Source: Capronia americana (Eukaryota > Ascomycota > Eurotiomycetes > Chaetothyriales > Herpotrichiellaceae). Taken from it: a DNA stretch of 64,000 bases. A program made the translations under genes and the position numbers. Position 1 is the stretch's first letter. Each line of letters opens with the position of its first letter. The notes beneath the pieces were generated by a model. The model saw nothing but the letters and a program-made list of their open reading frames with translations, was not told the origin of the DNA and did no database searches. The stretch covers positions 496,001 through 560,000 of the forward strand of contig JADWQD010000008.1 of NCBI GenBank assembly GCA_016110215.1, read 5' to 3'. Shown piece after piece: positions 33,246 through 44,309 of the stretch.

Positions 33246-34273
33246 AGGATGGAACGAGTGATTGAATTGTGCTGTGGTCTATTGGGATGAGGATTGTCGG
33301 GCCTTGCATCTTCCTCCAGGCGGCCGCATAGAGCGCTGGCAATTCACCGACCGATGGCTTTCGGATCCTATTCTACGCATACCGCCTTCAGAGATCTCAA
33401 CTCAAGTGGATATGTGTGGAGCTAAGTAAGCCGACGGATCAAGGAGTCGTGTGACTGGTTCCCAGGGTCTTGATCATTCTTTGGGGGTAAAGCGGAGGGT
33501 GAGGGCTGGACGATCGACTGGTGACTTGGAAGCTTACTCGGTCTAGCGTCCGCGGCCTCAAAAACGCCTCTTGGCATCTTGGCGGCTCGACTTCTCTCAC
33601 TGCCAACTTCCTTTCACTTTACCTCCCCTTCGTCTGGCCTTCATCCAGGACACTAATCACCACGCGGACCAGGTAGCACCGGCCAATTCTTCCCATCTGA
33701 TCTAATCTGGTTGCTAAGGCTTCGTTGGAGTTGCGTTGCTCTTTGCACATAGCAACGCGGCGACAGGCTTCGTCCTCCTGCCGTGAGGTATGCTGGACCT
33801 CCTTCGAGTATTTGAAGCACTCCTTCTTGGTGAGGGCCTTCTGCCTCTCGGGGTTTGACCTGTTCTGTCGGGCCAGAGGCACCCGCGTCTCTATATTGCC
33901 CTTTCTGACGTGGTGGGTCAGTCAAGAACGAAGAGGCCAGATCTTGCCTCTAACGTCGTTGGCACTACTTGATCTATTTTCTTATAGCTCTTTTCAAGGA
34001 TTGGTTTGCCCCACGCCCGACCTCTGCAAGGCCCGATCCTTTCGAGCCGGAAGTTATTGCTGCAGTCTCCCGCTGGCCATTGAGCGGCAGGGTTTCGGTC
34101 TTACGGATGAAGCTACAACATATGCTATTACAGGTAGGTGCAAGACAAGGGATAAATACCCATATCTTCTACAGATGTGCGGGGGGCTCCCATTCAGCTC
34201 TGGACGTCTCCCTCTTTTGTGTCAAGTCTTTCTTGGGATTGTCGCGACTCGAGTTATTTGCAAAGTTGTCACC
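33246..34273. promoter_or_regulatory. Upstream region of the allantoate-type permease
   Basis: About 1.0 kb. An open frame runs into the permease from 33725, but its sequence does not resemble the family and likely represents leader and promoter. No other gene is visible. Confidence 0.4.
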
Positions 34274-36177
34274 ATGGTTACCCAGAATACAGCGACAAAA
34301 GAAATGGCCATTAGTGAACTCGAGGGCGGAACTTCGACCAAGCTGTCTAGCGATGGCCCTGAGGAACTCAACGATCAACGCCTCACCCAGTTCACCCTCG
34401 AGGAACAAAAGAGGATCATCCGCCGAGTCGACAGACGCCTGGTCCTTACCTTGGGCTTCTTGTATACCGTCTCGTTGATGGACCGTACGAATCTGCCGAA
34501 CGCAATTGTGGCTGGTATGGGCGTCGATGTGAGTTTTCCTGCGTCCACGCAAGACGGTGCCGTCTCTAATGGAGACATCAACCTTGTTTCGTCGATTCGG
34601 TACGATGTGCTAACTGACTTGCGTAGCTACGCCTCGTCGGCAACCGCTACTCCATCATTGTTGTTGTCTTCTTCCTCACCTACGTCCTACTGCAACCGCC
34701 TTCGACAGTTGTGATTCGAAAGATAGGGCCCAGGATCTTTTTGCCGACGATTACACTGCTATGGGGCTTGACCCTGCTGGCCTTCGGCTTCGTCAAGGAA
34801 TGGACTGACTTGGTTGCTCTCCGGCTGATCTTGGGTGTATTTGAGGCTGGTTTCTTCCCAGGTACCATTTACAAGTTGTTCCTGGCACTTCTACACCGCT
34901 GACATGGGGACCCACGTGTTCAGGCTGCGCCTATCTCCTCAGCTGCTGGTATCCTCGTTACGAACTGCAGAAGCGGTACGCGGTGTTCTACCTCATTGGT
35001 TCTGGCGCGTCTGCCTTCGCGGGGATTCTCGCCTACGGTTGTTCTCAGCTCCAAAACCATGGCAGCGGCCCGGCGTGGTGGGGTCAGCACTACGGTCCAA
35101 CCGCAGCAAATCCGGATGCCCCTTCTGGCATCCTGCCTGGGAATGCGGGATGGAGATATATATTTTGGATCGAGGGCGCGCTTACGGTCGTTCTAGCCCT
35201 AGGGTCTTATATCACCATCGTCGACTTCCCCGAGCTTTCTGTCACCGCCACTTTCGGACTCAAATTCCTGAATCAGCAAGAAGCTGATTTCATGGTCGCG
35301 CGCATCGAAAAGGACCGACAGGACGTTACGCCGGAAGAGTTCCACCTAGGAGCATACCTGCGAAACGCCCTGGATTTGAAGGTCTGGGGGTTCGCTGTGC
35401 TGTACATGCTCTCCACGACATGTGCCTATGCCATTGCGTATTTCCTTCCCATCATCCTCCACTCCGACATGGGATTTAGCGTCGCGGCATCGCAATGTCT
35501 CACTGCGCCTCCATACGTCCTTGCCGCGATCGTCATGTATGCCATGGCCTGGGCTGGAGATAAATATCATGTCCGCGGTCCATTTATTCTGCTCAACTGT
35601 GCCATCCTCCTTATCGGTGAGTGGATCGCTATTACTACGTGGGGTTTCTAGATGTCCCATGCTGACCTTTATACTCAATTATCGCAGGCCTCCCTCTCTT
35701 AGGGTATACTAAGAATGTAGGCGCGCGGTATTTCGGCGTCTTCATGGCCACGACGGGCTGCAACGCCAACATCCCCTGCATCCTCGCTTGGCAGGCCAAC
35801 AATATTCGAGGCCAATGGAAGCGCGCTCTCTGCTCAGCAACCCTGGTCGGCTTCGGCGGCATAGGCGGCATCATTGGCAGCACTGGTAAGGACGACGTTC
35901 CTCATCCGCAATACCCGTCCCCAGACCTTTCACCAGCATTCATGTTGTTTCCGCACGGTGAAAGTTGATTGAGTTTTGGGATGCTAACGGCACTACAGTC
36001 TTCCGCCAGCAGGACTCCCCCGGGTACAGGCCAGGGATTCTGACCTGCGTTATCGCCGCCGGGCTGACCGCCTTGATCACCTTGGTGTTGGATTATAAGT
36101 TCTACTGCGCAAACAGGCGGGTCGATGGCGGGGGAAAGTGTATTGAAAAACTGCAAGGCTTCAAATATACCTTGTAG
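34274..36177 (+). CDS. MFS permease, allantoate/Dal5 (anion:cation symporter) family
   Basis: Plasma-membrane uptake of an organic anion such as allantoate, a vitamin or a dipeptide. Five exons (34274-34528, 34627-34861, 34924-35616, 35688-35885, 35999-36177) join to 519 residues. Family signs are RRVDRRLVLTLGFLY, then SLMDRTNLPNA in helix 1, GPRIFLPTITLLWG, RLILGVFEAGFFPG in helix 4, SCWYPRYELQKRYAVFY, and NIRGQWKRA late in the protein. The ATG at 34274 has a good context (ACCATGG) and gives a normal cytosolic tail. The gene directly follows the P450 relic, so the two may be remains of a once larger catabolic or secondary-metabolism locus. Substrate not predictable. Confidence 0.9.
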
Positions 36178-36404
36178 ACTGTTATGGATGATTGGCCACA
36201 CGCAGTAAAACCATTGACTCCTTCAGCAGACACACAATGCAGACTCTCAGGGATAGGTCCCGCGGGATTATTACGTACCTTATTACTAGGCAGATACAGA
36301 TACAGATAGATACACAGATGATGCACACCAAGCTCGTCAAAGTTATGTGACACCGTTTCGCTGTTTCAAAATCCCTCACTTCAAGCGCGTTCGCAAACTC
36401 TCGC

Positions 36405-37407
36405 TCAAGAATTCTCAAAAAAGTCACTCCCACAATCATACACGGCGCGCAACAGATCGACCACGTTCTGCGGGAAACTGAGCAGCCCGCTCAGCGTGAA
36501 GCTGAAGGTGCCCGAGATGGCCCAGGCGGCCTCGGAGCCGCAGATGGTGGGCTCGGGCCTCGTCACGTCGGTCAGCCAGTAGACGAAGTCGTCGGACTTT
36601 GTCAGGAAAATGGGCGTCAACAGGAGGATGGTCTCGGGCTCGTGGCGGATGATCCACCGGAAGAGCACGGTGAATTGGTACCAGTTCAGTTCTTGGCGGG
36701 TCGCGGGCGCCGAGGCCAGGATGTCGGCCTTGTTGGCCTTGGACCACTCTGTCGCGGTCGCTTCGGCGAGACCCCATGCGTAGTCGTGGGCCTGGGTCGG
36801 TGGTTAGTTAGTTAGCCTTTTTAACTTCTTTGCCGAGACTTCGATACATGTGCTTGTGGGGGCGGGAGCGGGAGCAGGAGCATAGGAGAGGGGTAGCCGA
36901 TAAATTCGGTACGTTATAACACTTTCTCTCACTCAATTCACTCACCTGTCTGGTCGTATAGGTCCCATCTCTCATGCCGACGAGGAAATCTCGCCACAGC
37001 GTGGTCCCGGGATTGCCGCCGGTATCGGTACTCATTCCCAGGGCCATGGCGCCGCCGCGCTGGATGGCCTCGACGATGCCCGTGTCGACGTAGCTGATCC
37101 AGCTGTCCGGGGCGCCGAGGTTCTTGCTGATGAAGAAGGTGATGACGCCCTCGATGGCGCGGAACTGGTTCGCCGCGTTGAGCGGGCCGAAGAAGTTACT
37201 CTGCATGTACCGCACGTAGGTGAGGCGGTCCTGCATGGTCGACGCTTGGATCTGGTCGAACGTGCAGCTGAGCGTCTGTTGGCAGGCCGGCCATCCTGCT
37301 TGGCGTGTCTCGAGAGATGATGATGAGGAGGAGGAGGGGATCGCTGAGCCGGTCACCGCTGCGATGAGGGGCGCCGCCAGCACGACGAGTGCTTTGGAGA
37401 ACAGCAT
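36405..37407 (-). CDS. Small secreted protein of unknown function
   Basis: Two exons (37407-36946 and 36791-36405) join to 282 residues. The N-terminus is a clear signal peptide (MLFSKALVVLAAPLIAAVTGSA) followed by a serine run and a possible dibasic-type processing region (LETRQAGWPAC). The mature part has few cysteines (CQQTLSC near the start; CGSEAAW and YDCGSDF near the end), which may form disulfides, and a mostly helical composition with many aromatic residues. I do not recognise the family. It could be a secreted effector-like or cell-wall protein. The convergent stop is 227 bp from that of the permease. Confidence 0.75.
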
Positions 37408-38901
37408 TTCTGGGGCGGATGTTTCGTATGTATGAGTTTCCCAGTTATGTAATAGGAAAGCGAAAGCAACAGAAAAAGAAACAGAAACAGCAAAGAATCA
37501 AGCTAGACCAGTATCCTATTCCCCTCACCAGTAAAGACCGTGGATGTTTGACGACAGAATGAACGGGTGCATGCGGCCACGCTGCATTATAACCATTGCA
37601 TTGACTGACGGCGTCTTGAGCCGTGGATTCTTGGATTGATCACTTGATCGCGAACCGCCTCAAGTCACTGCTGCGCTTTGTGCGTCTTAGCGGGAGCGTT
37701 TGCCCGTTCGGGCAGCACAAGCGAAAAGAAAGCGAGACAGAGGAGATTGCTTCACAGGGATTTTGGCGAAGAGGGGCCAAAAAGCCCGGAGGATACCGCA
37801 TTGTTGTGTTCTTGGACGATTCAGCGCTTAATATCTAGTATCATCCTTGGTCGACCGAACATGATGGTTGGCAAAACATTGAGGATGAGAGATCTTTAAG
37901 AATGCAGGGACACAACAAGGCAGGACGAAGTTCGTGCAAGTAGTTCGTTGAAGAGTTTGCGGAGCAGAGAAACAAATAGTAGTACTACTTCGGTCGCGAA
38001 CTCCGGCAACGTGCCGGTTCGGTTCGGCCCCTTCGGAACGGCGCGACGGTGGTACGAACTCCGTAAAGTTCTCCAGAGTCAAGGCTGGAGCAGCCACTTC
38101 TTGATACGCGACCCCGGATGAGAAATTCGCAGAGAAAACGTGGCTGTGGGAAGGATCCTCGTTTGACGGTGCGGTACGTACAGTAGCTGCACACGTCAGG
38201 GGGAGTGCACACTCGGCTTCGTGCATTAAGGGGAGCACTCCATACTACTACTGCGTATTTCGTGGTTGGTCCCTCGTGCCGCTTGGTCACAAACCGTTGG
38301 CGAGTTCCTCAACTTTGCCCAGTGATGTTGAAGACAGCTCTCTCTCGGTTCTCCCCTCCTCCTCCCTTTTTGAAGATTCATTCGCTGTGCTGGTGTTTAT
38401 TAATTTCGCCGTGCGCAAACCATCAAACCATGTCACGCGGCCGTGCCTGCCTGGTTGCCTGCCCAGCTCTTCGTTGTCAGTAACTCTAACCTGCTCTTCC
38501 CTAATTATGCCACGCAGATTTGCTTCTCACATGACCGTCAATAGGACTAGAACCAGTCCCCTCTAGAAATGACAAGGGAACCGTCCATCCTTTGGAAGGC
38601 TGGGTGCCTTCGATGACACTGACCCAACCATGGCGCTCAAGGTCGCGTAGGGAGGGAGGGGCACCTTGGCGTTTGGGCACCTTGGCGTGGCTTGTGACTT
38701 TACCACATCGTAAGGCTGCAACAGGGATCCTACCTCTGCTTCGCGGCGGTTAATCCTAGCTACTAGCTTCTGAAACTCCTGGCCGCAAGACCGCCCTTTG
38801 TGCAGTGAAGCTCACATAGCTGCGCTAATTCTAGATGCGCCAGGCGATTTCCCGCCTGTCATACAGTTGCCACAATTTCTTTCTCTGTGAAGTCCCTAGA
38901 A
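37408..38901. promoter_or_regulatory. Divergent upstream region of secreted protein and HET-domain gene
   Basis: About 1.5 kb with no convincing coding sequence. Presumed promoters of both flanking genes. CT-rich tracts occur near 38335-38375, followed by several short open frames. Confidence 0.4.
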
Positions 38902-41274
38902 ATGGACCACTTCCCACTCTTCGGTCATATCCTGAAAGAGTACATCCCGATCAGGCTTCGACATGAAATCCCGTATGACGGAGGAGGATTCCACGGGTTT
39001 GAGACACGCGCAGGCTTCGACGCCCGAGAACTCTCGGAAGGCCTCTTCGTCGGAGACCATTCGTTACTCCGGCGGCAGCCGTCTGTGTATGCATCCCTCA
39101 TCCAGTCTTGGTTTTACTGGGCCTTGTTGCACGAATGCCTGCAGTGCACGGTGGATATCGAGGACTATTGTGAACAGACACCAAATCACGGTCCCGTGCT
39201 AACGACCAGATCTTTGGAGCACGATTTGGTCCGCTGTGCGCATAAGCTGCAAGCCGCTGAACCGGTGAGTGCGGCCACGCATATCAACAACGCCAACGAT
39301 GCCCTCGCAAGGACTACCTTCCTTCTTAAAGTACTGTCTGGCCGGATTGAGAAGGCCACTGAACACCCTACTGACGAGAGAGCACAATTTTGGGCGGCAC
39401 ATGGCCGAGAATTCCTCCCTCACGACCTCGAACTTTCACTGTGCTGCCTTGGATACACGCTTACCTATGCCATGAGCGCTATTTCTGCAGAGCTTGGTCT
39501 GCCTTCGTCTGAAGATCGCGCACGCGCCGGTGGACATTGGTACACGCCTCCCTTTCTGATCCGTCTGGCGGAGAATCTGGGATTTTGCAAGAGCGACGCC
39601 CAGCATTTCGAAGGGATTTACGGTTTTGTTACCGCATGTATGGCAGTCACACTTCCCAGCATGAACAAGAGAGGGGACCACTCGCATTGCACGTCAGAAC
39701 GGTGTGAGGCTGATAACATCAACCCTCAACAGTATAAGCAGAAACACGTTCAGCATGGCTGTACTTGCTCGGAGATCATGCCGCGCCAAGCATGGGACGC
39801 CATGCTTAGAATCATCGAACAGGACGGGATACCTCTTGTGAGAGTCAAGCCTCGGTCTCGCGGCATCGGTGGCGGCATCGACTTCGAGGTCGTGCAAGCC
39901 GGTCCGGACACCCGCTATCTTGCGTATAGCCACGTTTGGGCCGACGGGAGAGGAAACGTGTCGGGTAACGGACTATACGAATGTCAATGGCGCTGGCTCC
40001 AAGAATGCGCCCAACAGTACGAAGAACGAGATTTGGACATCTGCTCCGCGCCTGGGGAGAACCTGCTGTTGTTTTGGATCGACACTTTCTGCGTGCCGCG
40101 AGGGTCCGACGACCGGATGTGGCAGCTCCGCACCAAGGCGATCTTGTCCATGTCCGAGATCTACCGAAGGGCAGAGGTGGTGGTGGTTCTGGACTCCGCC
40201 CTCGAGAATGCCGACATCACGTCGGTGCTCGAGTTCGGGATGCAGTTGAAGTTCTGCGGCTGGTCTCGCCGCGTCTGGACGTTGCACGAGGGAGCAGTGG
40301 CGCGAAACTTGATGATCAGATCGGGCAGGGGCCTCGCCAGTCTGCGAATGCTCAATTACCAGATGGCAAAAGCGAAGTATCCTTGCAGAGAGGGAAATGA
40401 ATGGCGCATCTGCGCTGGGATGGAAGAGCAGTATATCCACGCGGTGCTTCAAAACTGTCTGATGATCAACAGTGTCTCGTCCTCGGAACAGGTGACCTTT
40501 TTCAATACTCGGAGAGAGCTGGAGAAGCGAGCCACGTCGTATCCCAGCGATCGATATCTGGTCATGGGTATTATCAACCAAGCAAGCAAAGAGACGCTGC
40601 TGGCTCTCCAGAGATCCGACGAGGATAGCCGCAATGTCGAGGACGCCGGGCTGGCCAAGCTGAAACTGATCCTGCTGACCGCGTCGACGATCCCTCAGAC
40701 CGTGATATTCTCAAAGGACAAGAGATTTCCCGAGTTTGGCATGCAGTGGGCTCCCGCGACGATAGGCGGCGACATTCCGATGGACGAGGACAGTGATGTC
40801 CCGGTTCGAAGGATCCCCGGCAAGGGCGCGATCGTTAGGTATAAAGGATGGCGCATCACCAGCTCCTTGCAAAGTCTAGGCACCTCGGCCTCTTTCATCT
40901 CCGTCAAGCTGGATCAGCCCCACCAATATCAAGACCGATACAAGCTCGCCATTTGGCCGGTGGACAAGACCCGGAAGGACTTCGCCACTCTCGTCTCCTC
41001 CGTTGGCCCAGATGCAAGATTGGCGATTATCCTGAGCGTTGTTCCGCATCCGGATGACACGGCCGTCAATTTCAAGATGGCGCTTCTCGTCGAAGAGACC
41101 GGAACCACCCTAGGGGGTGAATGTGTGCAGGACGTCGAGCTACACGGCGTTGTCCATGTCAAGTACCTAACACCCATTAGGGTGTATGCGATGCGGGATA
41201 GCAGCGGCTCCATGCAGGAGATCGAAGCCGAGTGGCTCAATCAAGGCATGGACATGTTATGGTGTGTTGGGTAA
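38902..41274 (+). CDS. HET-domain (heterokaryon incompatibility) protein
   Basis: HET proteins trigger growth arrest or cell death after non-self fusion, and many have unknown triggers. One exon encodes 790 residues from the ATG at 38902; the frame extends upstream only to a GTG. The HET core is in the middle, not at the N-terminus as in many HET proteins. YLAYSHVWADG starts at residue 339, LFWIDTFCVPRG at about 390, MSEIYRRAEVVVVLD near 420 and RRVWTLHEGAVARNLM near 455. The first ~335 residues are mainly helical and include a CHxC-like cluster (HSHCTSERC and HGCTC). The last ~300 residues are mixed beta and resemble no family I know. The long N-terminal extension places it in the group of large HET proteins often found singly. 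Confidence 0.87.
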   Translation: MDHFPLFGHILKEYIPIRLRHEIPYDGGGFHGFETRAGFDARELSEGLFVGDHSLLRRQPSVYASLIQSWFYWALLHECLQCTVDIEDYCEQTPNHGPVLTTRSLEHDLVRCAHKLQAAEPVSAATHINNANDALARTTFLLKVLSGRIEKATEHPTDERAQFWAAHGREFLPHDLELSLCCLGYTLTYAMSAISAELGLPSSEDRARAGGHWYTPPFLIRLAENLGFCKSDAQHFEGIYGFVTACMAVTLPSMNKRGDHSHCTSERCEADNINPQQYKQKHVQHGCTCSEIMPRQAWDAMLRIIEQDGIPLVRVKPRSRGIGGGIDFEVVQAGPDTRYLAYSHVWADGRGNVSGNGLYECQWRWLQECAQQYEERDLDICSAPGENLLLFWIDTFCVPRGSDDRMWQLRTKAILSMSEIYRRAEVVVVLDSALENADITSVLEFGMQLKFCGWSRRVWTLHEGAVARNLMIRSGRGLASLRMLNYQMAKAKYPCREGNEWRICAGMEEQYIHAVLQNCLMINSVSSSEQVTFFNTRRELEKRATSYPSDRYLVMGIINQASKETLLALQRSDEDSRNVEDAGLAKLKLILLTASTIPQTVIFSKDKRFPEFGMQWAPATIGGDIPMDEDSDVPVRRIPGKGAIVRYKGWRITSSLQSLGTSASFISVKLDQPHQYQDRYKLAIWPVDKTRKDFATLVSSVGPDARLAIILSVVPHPDDTAVNFKMALLVEETGTTLGGECVQDVELHGVVHVKYLTPIRVYAMRDSSGSMQEIEAEWLNQGMDMLWCVG

Positions 41275-42337
41275 TGTCCACAGTACTGTACCACTGTACG
41301 GTTAGTACAGTACGTACGCGATTACTGTGCAGCAACAATGGCCGCCACTCTGTGATGATGGTTAAAGATATAATACAGTAGATGATTGCCAATCCGGAAG
41401 CAATAGCAAGGATTACCGAGCGTTGGTCCAAACCTGCAGTCCCCAGATTGTAGTGTGCTCCATTCAAGGCCTCGGCTTATTACTTGACCCATCTGTGCGA
41501 GATCGAAGGAGGAATGGTGGTGCGTCCCTAAAGCCTCGGCCCTGGGACATTGAGGATTGTATGAACGGGATTCGTCCTGGCTTCCATGTAGCATTGATTG
41601 CTACATAGCTATCCGGATGTGTAGACTCCCCATGGAGGAATGACAGGGCTTTATTGCCCCAGCGAAGACGGTAGGTACAGTTTGCTCAATCGGCTCTAGA
41701 GGGTTGCGATACTAGTCTTGGGGGAGCATCGACCGGCAACAAAACGACTCTTCGAGAGATACAGTACGAGGTAGTTATGTGCCTATTCTGGAATTAAACC
41801 GAGGGACCGACGTTTGTTCTCCAGTGCGCGCCAAGTCCGCAGTGTCAAAGGCGCAAGACATGCGGAGTACGGTGCATACGGTGTGTGTACCTCGTAGGCC
41901 CGGTGTTCGTCTTGGTGCCTCGGTCTTCTCTGATTGCTGCAGCTGCTTCGCATTCTAATGGTCAAGCTCCTCATGCGAGAGGTATCATTAGTGCGACCGA
42001 CTCTAGCTTGGGGGAAGGATCGCACACTATTGAACATTTGCCAGGTGATTGCTATTCTCCGACGTGCTCTGTGTGGCCTGCATGGAGCGGGTCGTCCGGG
42101 CGAGATGTCCCTACCGGACCGCACGAAATGCCATCGTGTTGTGACGGGAAGCCGTCGATGGTGCAGTGGATGCCTCTTCCCAATCTTCTTCTTCTGCTGC
42201 TGCTGCTGCTTCTGCTTCTGTTTGTCCCTGACACAGGAAAGCTTTTCCTTTTCTATATCCAGGTCAAGTTCTGTTCTCCCCAAGCTTGACACGTGTTTCA
42301 ATGTCTGCCCCGCCGGCGAACAATCGAGGTTTTGAGG
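41275..42337. promoter_or_regulatory. Upstream region of the DHA1 transporter
   Basis: About 1.06 kb. It ends in a triplet microsatellite and an out-of-frame upstream ATG (42301). The 387-codon open frame on the opposite strand spanning 41783-42946 is an artefact of this repeat and the transporter's own coding bias. Confidence 0.4.
42185..42220 (+). repeat. CTT/CTG triplet microsatellite in the transporter leader
   Basis: About twelve consecutive CTT, CTG triplets (cttcttctgctgctgctg pattern), some 120 bp upstream of the transporter start, probably in its 5' leader. Confidence 0.8.
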
Positions 42338-42378
42338 ATGACCAAGACTGGCTTCGAGATCAGCGGCGCCTCCAATGA
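42301..42378 (+). promoter_or_regulatory. Upstream ORF overlapping the DHA1 transporter start
   Basis: An ATG at 42301 opens a 25-codon frame (MSAPPANNRG..., stop TGA 42376-42378) that overlaps the transporter ATG at 42338 in another frame. If the leader includes it, it would lower initiation at the main start. Its translation is not shown by sequence. Confidence 0.35.
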
Positions 42379-44309
42379 CGACCAGATCTCGCAGGCAGAA
42401 CGCCCGAATTGGTCCCAGTACACGTATAAATGGCGGACATGGCGTCAGCGAGTCACGCCGTTCGAGGCGATAGCAGAGGCCGATTACCCTGGCAGCGGCA
42501 CGCCGGAGGACCCTTTCATCGTGACTTGGCTGGACAAGGACGCCGAAAACCCCAGGACGTACAGCACGGCGTTTAAGATATCCAACCTGAGCCTCCTCGC
42601 TCTGATGTGCTTCTGCATTACCTTTGCGTCCTCGACATACACGGCCGTGGAGGAGCAAGTGACGGCCGAATTCGACTGCAGCAAAGAGGTCTTCTTCATC
42701 GGCCTGAGTCTGATGCTTGTTGGATTTGCCGTCGGGCCCATCCTGTTTGCGCCTCTGAGCGAGGCCTTCGGCCGACGGAATGTGGTCCTGATCACGCTCG
42801 CCATACATACCGGGTGGGCCGGACTGTGTAGCTCGGCCCAAAACATCCAGAGTCTGCTCGTCTTTCGTTTCTTCTCTGGTATCTTTGGATCGCCGGCCAT
42901 GGTGGTTCCTGCGGGTCAGCTTGCCGATATCTTCGAGGACAAGCAACGAGGGCTGGCAAACACGGTGTTTTCGGCTGCTCCCTGGTTGGGACCGTCATTG
43001 TAAGTCGTCCGGCTGCCATAACCCTTGTCGTTCGGAATCCTGTTCTCCTCTGATAACTTCGATCACGGAGTCATCTGTCTCTGAGATTCAAGCTGACAAC
43101 AACCTACAGAGGGCCGAGTGTAGGAGGATTCTTGGGACTGGCCGCGGGGTGGCGTTGGGTCATGGGCTTCCTCGCCATCTTCGCGGGTGTCTTGTGCATA
43201 CTCGGCACCATCTTCATCCCCGAGACGTATGCCCCTATTTTGCTCCGGAGGAGAGCCCTCCTCCTTTCACAGGTGACGGGCAAGACATACATGATCGCCA
43301 TGGACGTGGAACGCCCCGAGTCGTTCCAAGACGCGCTCAAACGCTCCATGGTCCGCCCGTGGGCTCTCTTGTTTCGAGAACCAATCGTGCTTCTTCTATC
43401 GGTAAGCTTCGACCACCTGCCACATACGCGAAGTTCATTCGTTAATATTACCGTGAATCTTAGCTGTATATGGCTGTCGTTTACGCGTTCTTGAACCTCA
43501 ACTTTGCGGCATATCCCATTGTATATCAACAGACCTATGGCTGGAATGCCGGACAAGCTGGTTTCGCCTTTTACGGAATCCTGGCGGGCGTCTTCATCGG
43601 TATCATCGCTCTATACTTCGACAACAAACGGTATATCCGCATCCATCTTGCCAACGGAGGCTTCGCGCCGCCAGAGACCCGGCTCCCCACCGTCATCATT
43701 GGGGGCGTGATTGCCATCATTGGCCTCGCTTGGTTCGCTGCGACGGCCGGTTCGAATGTTCACTACATGGTCCCCATCTCCTCGGGGGTCCCATTCGGTG
43801 TGGGCTTCATCTTGATCTTCCAGGCATGCTTTAACTATCTGTGAGTTTTGAGATCGGTTCTTATTATCTCTCCCCTAGTGTATCTCTCAACCTACCCTAC
43901 CAGTGGACTTACTCATCTTCTCGGTAGGGTGGACTCGTATGTCATCTATACGGCCAGCGTGGCGGCGGCCAACATCGTCCTGCGCGCCACGCTCGCTGCC
44001 GCCTTCCCCCTCTTTACGCCCATCATGTACCGGAACTTGGGTGTACATTGGGCGTCCGCCGTGCCGGGTTTCATCGCCGTCGCATGCTTTCCGTTTCCCA
44101 TCTATTTCTTGAAATACGGCGAGAGCATCAGACTGAGGTGCAAGTACTCCGCCGAGGCCGCGAGGTATCTGGAGCAGTTGAAGAGGACGAGCGAACAGAA
44201 GCGGGTGCGAGTGCAGGTAGAAGAAGAGATGAGAATAGAGGTGGTGGGCCTGGAGGGAGGGACGCAGCAACACGGCGGAGGAGGGCAGGACATCGAGAAA
44301 GGCCGTTAA
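42338..44309 (+). CDS. MFS transporter, DHA1 (polyamine/drug:H+ antiporter) family
   Basis: Proton antiporter exporting polyamines or toxic compounds in the family. Four exons (42338-42999, 43110-43401, 43464-43840, 43928-44309) join to 570 residues. Family marks are the N-terminal WLDKDAENPRTYS before helix 1, ASSTYTAVEEQV, GPILFAPLSEAFGRR after helix 2 and GIFGSPAMVVPAGQLADIF in helix 4. Later marks are the RGLANTVFSAAPWLGPSLGPSVGG motif C region (spanning intron 1), FIPETYAPILLRRRA before the central loop, and LVDSYVIYTASVAAAN in the second half. The C-terminal tail is charged. An in-frame ATG also occurs at 42293; I prefer 42338 because homology begins later and 42293 lies in leader-like sequence. 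Cargo unknown. Confidence 0.88.

Noticed and set aside
33725..34273. N-terminal extension of the allantoate-type permease
   Set aside because: The added ~180 residues are not permease-like; the ATG at 34274 has a better context and a normal N-terminus.
41783..42946. 387-codon minus-strand open frame with a Gln/Lys run
   Set aside because: It overlaps the DHA1 transporter exon on the other strand, its Q/K run is the CTT/CTG repeat read backwards, and it has no family features.
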